Source of the DNA: Myotis daubentonii
Lineage: Eukaryota; Chordata; Mammalia; Chiroptera; Vespertilionidae
DNA length: 64,000 nt
Assembly: GCF_963259705.1 (NCBI RefSeq)
Contig: NC_081850.1
Span: forward strand, 35,573,892-35,637,891
Direction: 5' to 3'
The notes under the pieces are model-generated. The model made no database searches, was not told where the DNA came from, and saw only the letters and a program-made list of their open reading frames with translations. Both the position numbers and the translations under genes were made by a program. Below, piece by piece: positions 60,491-64,000 of this stretch (position 1 is its first letter; every line of letters begins with the position of its first letter).

Positions 60491-60986
60491 CCTTTCGCTT
60501 TCCCTTCAAGAGGACCAGATGAAACACGTCAGAGCCTGCTTAGGAAAGAACATGTGCAATTGAAACTTCAAAAGCTGTTAGCCAGAAACATCTCCTTCCT
60601 TGATAAGGAATTGGAGGAATTAGAGAAATTTCTAAGTATGAAACTTCTTTCATGTAATTAACCTTGGACTTTTTAGACAAGCAGCAGCAAGATCATCCTA
60701 CATAAGGAATATATAATTAAGCTGGAGATTAGCATTTGCCTGCCTACCACCAGGGGACAATATGAGGCTGTAATTACTGTTCAGATCTCCACTAAAATAC
60801 TGGGCTTGGTAATGTTAGACCCCAAAAGAAGCATGCAACAGTTTCTTCCAAGAGCATCCAAAGAGGGGGGGCGGTGTAGTGGAAAGAATATTGATTTTTG
60901 ACTCTAAGTCTTGTTACCTATTAACTAAGTAAACGTCTGTGAACCTCAGTTTTGTTTGATTTTTTAATATGTGAAATAGGCCAGGG

Positions 60987-61197
60987 CAGTGGTCGGCAAA
61001 CCGCTGCTCGCGAGCCACATGGAGCTCTTTGGCCCCTTGAGTGTGGCTCTTCCACAAAATACCCACTTCTGCGCATGGGCCACAAAGTTTCACTCGCGCT
61101 GTATGTGCGCACCCGCACGTGGTATTTTGTGGAAGAGCCACCCTCAAGGGGCCAAAGAGCCGCATGTGGCTCGCGAGCCGCGGTTTGCCGACCACGG
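60987..61197. mobile_element. hAT-type MITE, 211 bp
   Basis: Same family as 16585-16762. It starts CAGTGGTCGGCAAACCGC, and the two halves mirror each other ('ctcgcgagccacatg...ggccccttgag' against 'ctcaaggggccaaagagccgcatgtggctcgcgagcc'). The 8-bp flanks GGCCAGGG (left) and GGCTAGGG (right) differ at one base, a good hAT target duplication. Inserted at the end of a MIR-like remnant. Confidence 0.92.
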
Positions 61198-64000
61198 GGC
61201 TAGGGGATTTCTGATTTACTCACAGGACTATTTAGAGTAGAGCTTCTCCAATTCCAATGTGTGTACAAAGCACCTGGTCTTGTTAAAATGCAGAGCCTGG
61301 CTCAGGAGGAGAGGAGCCTGAGCATTCCTAGCCACTTCCAGGAGATGCCAGTGCTGCTAATCATAGACCACACTTTGAGAAGTAAAAATGTATAGGATTG
61401 TATGAGATACTATATAGGTAAAAGGACTTGTAAACTCTTGGACGGGTAGAAGGTCATGCCATTAGCAGCAGCAGCATTCATATATTCTACTGAGAGATTT
61501 TCTCTAATAAATACTACTACTGATTTTCATGTCTTCCCATCCTACACTGTTCTTTTCAGGGCATCTAACAGTGCCTATATGAGGAATTCATTTTTTAGTG
61601 TAGTTAAGATAGGGCCTATGGGAATGCAAAATGCCTGGCACAACACTGATAAGGAAGAAAAGGAGAGATTTAAAAAAGAAGGAAGAGAGAAAGTATAGAA
61701 ATACATTGAGTTTTAGGGGTAAGAGGTGGCCGTCTCTTAGAGAAAGGAGATGTAGTGGATGGAAGGGAGGCAGCCCATTGGCGTTTTGCATCGAGTGCTT
61801 AAGGATTACAAGCTTCACAGTAGGTGGAGCCAGATTAGTCAAAGGTGTTTACAATGATGATTGGGAAATTTAGGGATGCTACCATCAGGAGATGTAGCTT
61901 GATAAATTTCCAGAAACTACTTGTGATGCCTCATATGTCTATATCTACTCATAGGCCCCTGGAAGAAAGACAAAACCATGGACAAGTTCTTTTTGAGGAA
62001 AAAAAAAAAGATCTGATGGAAGACCATGGATCTTATGTAGAAGTGAACAGCATTTATTGAGCACTCATTGTGTACAGAACACAATACCAAATGCAATGCC
62101 GTTTCCATGGAGCTTACTTACCTCAGTCATGCCACAACACAGCCAAACTGGACCCGAGAGCAGGGCAGCTTTGGCAAGCTGGCTTTATCATTTAAGTTTC
62201 AGAAAGACTTCTAGGTAATTCTGAGTAACTTTCTAGTAATATTCACACTAACAACAACAGCAACAATAAAAAAGCAAGTGTCTAGAGGTAAAGCTCCTCC
62301 CCAAATTGTTTACTCAAAGGACACTGCACACCACCACTCCACCTCAAATTGCACACCCATCCCACCCTGTCAATCCTGGCCCTCATCCCTGCTCATTTTC
62401 TCCATAGCACTTATCATCATCTCAGACATTCAAAAGCTTTCTTACTGCTTGTTATCTTATGTCTTCGCCATTTGGACAAAAACTCCCAGAGGGCAGGGAC
62501 TTTTGCCTGCTTTGTCCACTGCATCTGCACACAGCAGGTGCTCAGCAAGCACTGGTTGAAGGAATAAATTAATAGTGAGAACTTATAGCAGATAAATTCT
62601 TAGCAGTATTTTCTCAAAGAACATTAAACAATAAACTGTGTAGTTTCAAACTTGCAGAGGGTACCTCTGTATTTCTGGAAAGCACATCTAATGTCTCATT
62701 ATTTAATTCCCTTTTTCCCAAATAAATAACTTTCTGTTTCCTACTAAAGATGATGCCCAATATAATGCTTTGCCCAAGATTTCACGAATGTTTATTCAAC
62801 AGTGAATTTGAACAGGACACTTTTTTTTTTCATTCTTCCTAAAGCAAGGTGCTCAAAGTTGTCCAGGGGGCACCCTAGAGAATTATCTAACCAAAAGCTT
62901 TCTGGTATTTAAAGTGATTTCTGAGTCCCTAAGGGATCCCTTTCTCCTTGTTTTGGTGACAAGGGAGCCATAGGAACTGACTTGGGGAAGATGGCTAATC
63001 TTTTTACAGGTGGTCAGGGAGAAAGTCTTTGATAGATTCTAATCTGTTTTCCACAAACCTCCTGGACCACAGAGGGACCTACAGCATCTCCAGAGGTAGA
63101 GAAGTGTGGTAGGAAACAGCAGTCCCTATCTTGAGATTTCCCAGGAATGTGCCAGTTGAGTCTCAGTCAAGCACCAGCTAAGACAGTGCTCTCTCCTTCC
63201 CTGCAGACCATCTACCTTGAGATGCCTTGGAGCTAGAGTCCCTTCATTTAACCCCAGGCTCATTTGGAAGCCACTGAGATGACCGCATTTTACTGTCATT
63301 CCCTTTAAAGGTGGTGGCACAGACAGTATCTCACAGAGCAGTGTCATGGTGAGGTGACCTGCCCTTAGAAGTGGTTTAGTAAGTGCTGAAGCCTATTTTC
63401 AGTCTTCATGCAGTTTTAAGATTTAGCCCAATTTCTAGACCATCCCCTACCTAGGCTTGCCGACTGCTTCATTTCACACTTTGCCGTGGGAGGTAGGTGG
63501 GTTTCTATGTGAACGTGATGGTGCCAAAGACACTTATGAACATTAAAAAAATGTCTGAACGTAGCTTCAAGCTACTCAGCCTGTTTCTCATCCTGTGCCG
63601 TGCCTTGTGGAGCGTATGCCAGTTCAGAGCCCTCTTTGAAATCAGTGGTGGTTATGAGCTTGGAGCAACTCTGTGGGGCACTGAGCAATATAACAAATGA
63701 GCCCCTTTGAAGACCCACCATTGTACTTGGGCTCTCTTTGTGCTGGCCGACATGCATTGCTCGGGGATGTTCTGTGGTGGTGGGAGTGGCCCACCAACAC
63801 AGGTCCTCTGGTTTCAACTTTGGGCCTGAAAGAGGAGGAGGGGGCAGGGAAACAAGTCCTCTTGTTTCCTTGAAGAACTGGCCTAAACCCATTTGCTATC
63901 CTTTTGTTATTAACACCTGAGATAAACCACCCCACACTCACATACCATGAGTTAAAACAAAACAAAAGCTGCCTTTCATCTGCACATACTTACTGGTCTA
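61198..64000. other. Intergenic, few recognised features
   Basis: AT-rich, mostly unique-looking. One L2 fragment is listed. Short homopolymers at 61999-62009 and 62820-62830. No exon recognised. Confidence 0.5.
62365..62570 (+). repeat. L2 3' end fragment
   Basis: 'cctggccctcatccctgctcattttctccatagcacttatcat', 'actcccagagggcagggacttttgcctgctttgtccactgcatc' and 'ggtgctcagcaagcactggttgaaggaataaat' match the L2 tail pattern. Confidence 0.8.

Larger units (their letters stand above)
57841..60986. other. Intergenic with two MIR relics
   Basis: Mostly unique-looking. MIRs at 58323-58575 and 60325-60490 are listed separately. Nothing else with a protein-coding appearance. Confidence 0.5.

Overview
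This is eukaryotic, mammalian nuclear DNA with long introns, CpG-island chemistry and about 40% interspersed-repeat-like sequence by eye. The repeats point to a vespertilionid (vesper) bat. There are about fifteen tRNA-derived SINEs of the bat VES type, several HeliBat-type Helitrons (5' TCCTATATAATAAAAG, 3' hairpin then CTAG, A|T insertion), young hAT and Tc1/mariner-type MITEs, and L1 copies. Among mammals, abundant Helitrons are established only for vesper bats. The species call is an inference.

Positions 1-25000 hold the 5' end of SMARCA2 (BRM, the ATPase of BAF/SWI-SNF chromatin remodelling complexes) on the minus strand. A non-coding exon 1 (about 24991 to 24817) lies inside a 3-kb CpG island. 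Exon 2 (9798-9538) carries the start codon and residues 1-75. Exon 3 (5968-5839) carries the next 43 codons plus one base. Everything left of 5839 is intron 3, so the QLQ, HSA, helicase and bromodomain exons are outside the window. Intron 1 (about 15 kb) and intron 2 (3.6 kb) contain SINE, L1, Helitron and MITE insertions.

Positions 25000-64000 are the upstream intergenic side of SMARCA2 and are mostly repeats. The main exception is a large inverted repeat (about 33878-36962 and 37004-40272) with a 41-bp spacer and a nearly identical inner core of about 2.6 kb per arm. Each arm contains one apparently intact three-exon gene: 36852-35087 on minus and 37114-38870 on plus. The two are transcribed outwards from the centre. 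Splice sites agree in phase, the joined frame is open for 353 codons, and AATAAA overlaps or follows the stop. The first exon resembles, from memory, the N-terminus of mammalian RALGDS-like proteins, but no RasGEF domain follows. Instead there is a novel-looking middle, an acidic S-D-E-E repeat and a very hydrophobic C-terminus. Arm identity falls sharply at the outer edges, and one arm has a private SINE, which suggests recent duplication or continuing gene conversion limited to the core.

The rest (40273-64000) is L1 fragments, SINEs, Helitrons, MIR and L2 relics and unique sequence, with no recognisable host exon.
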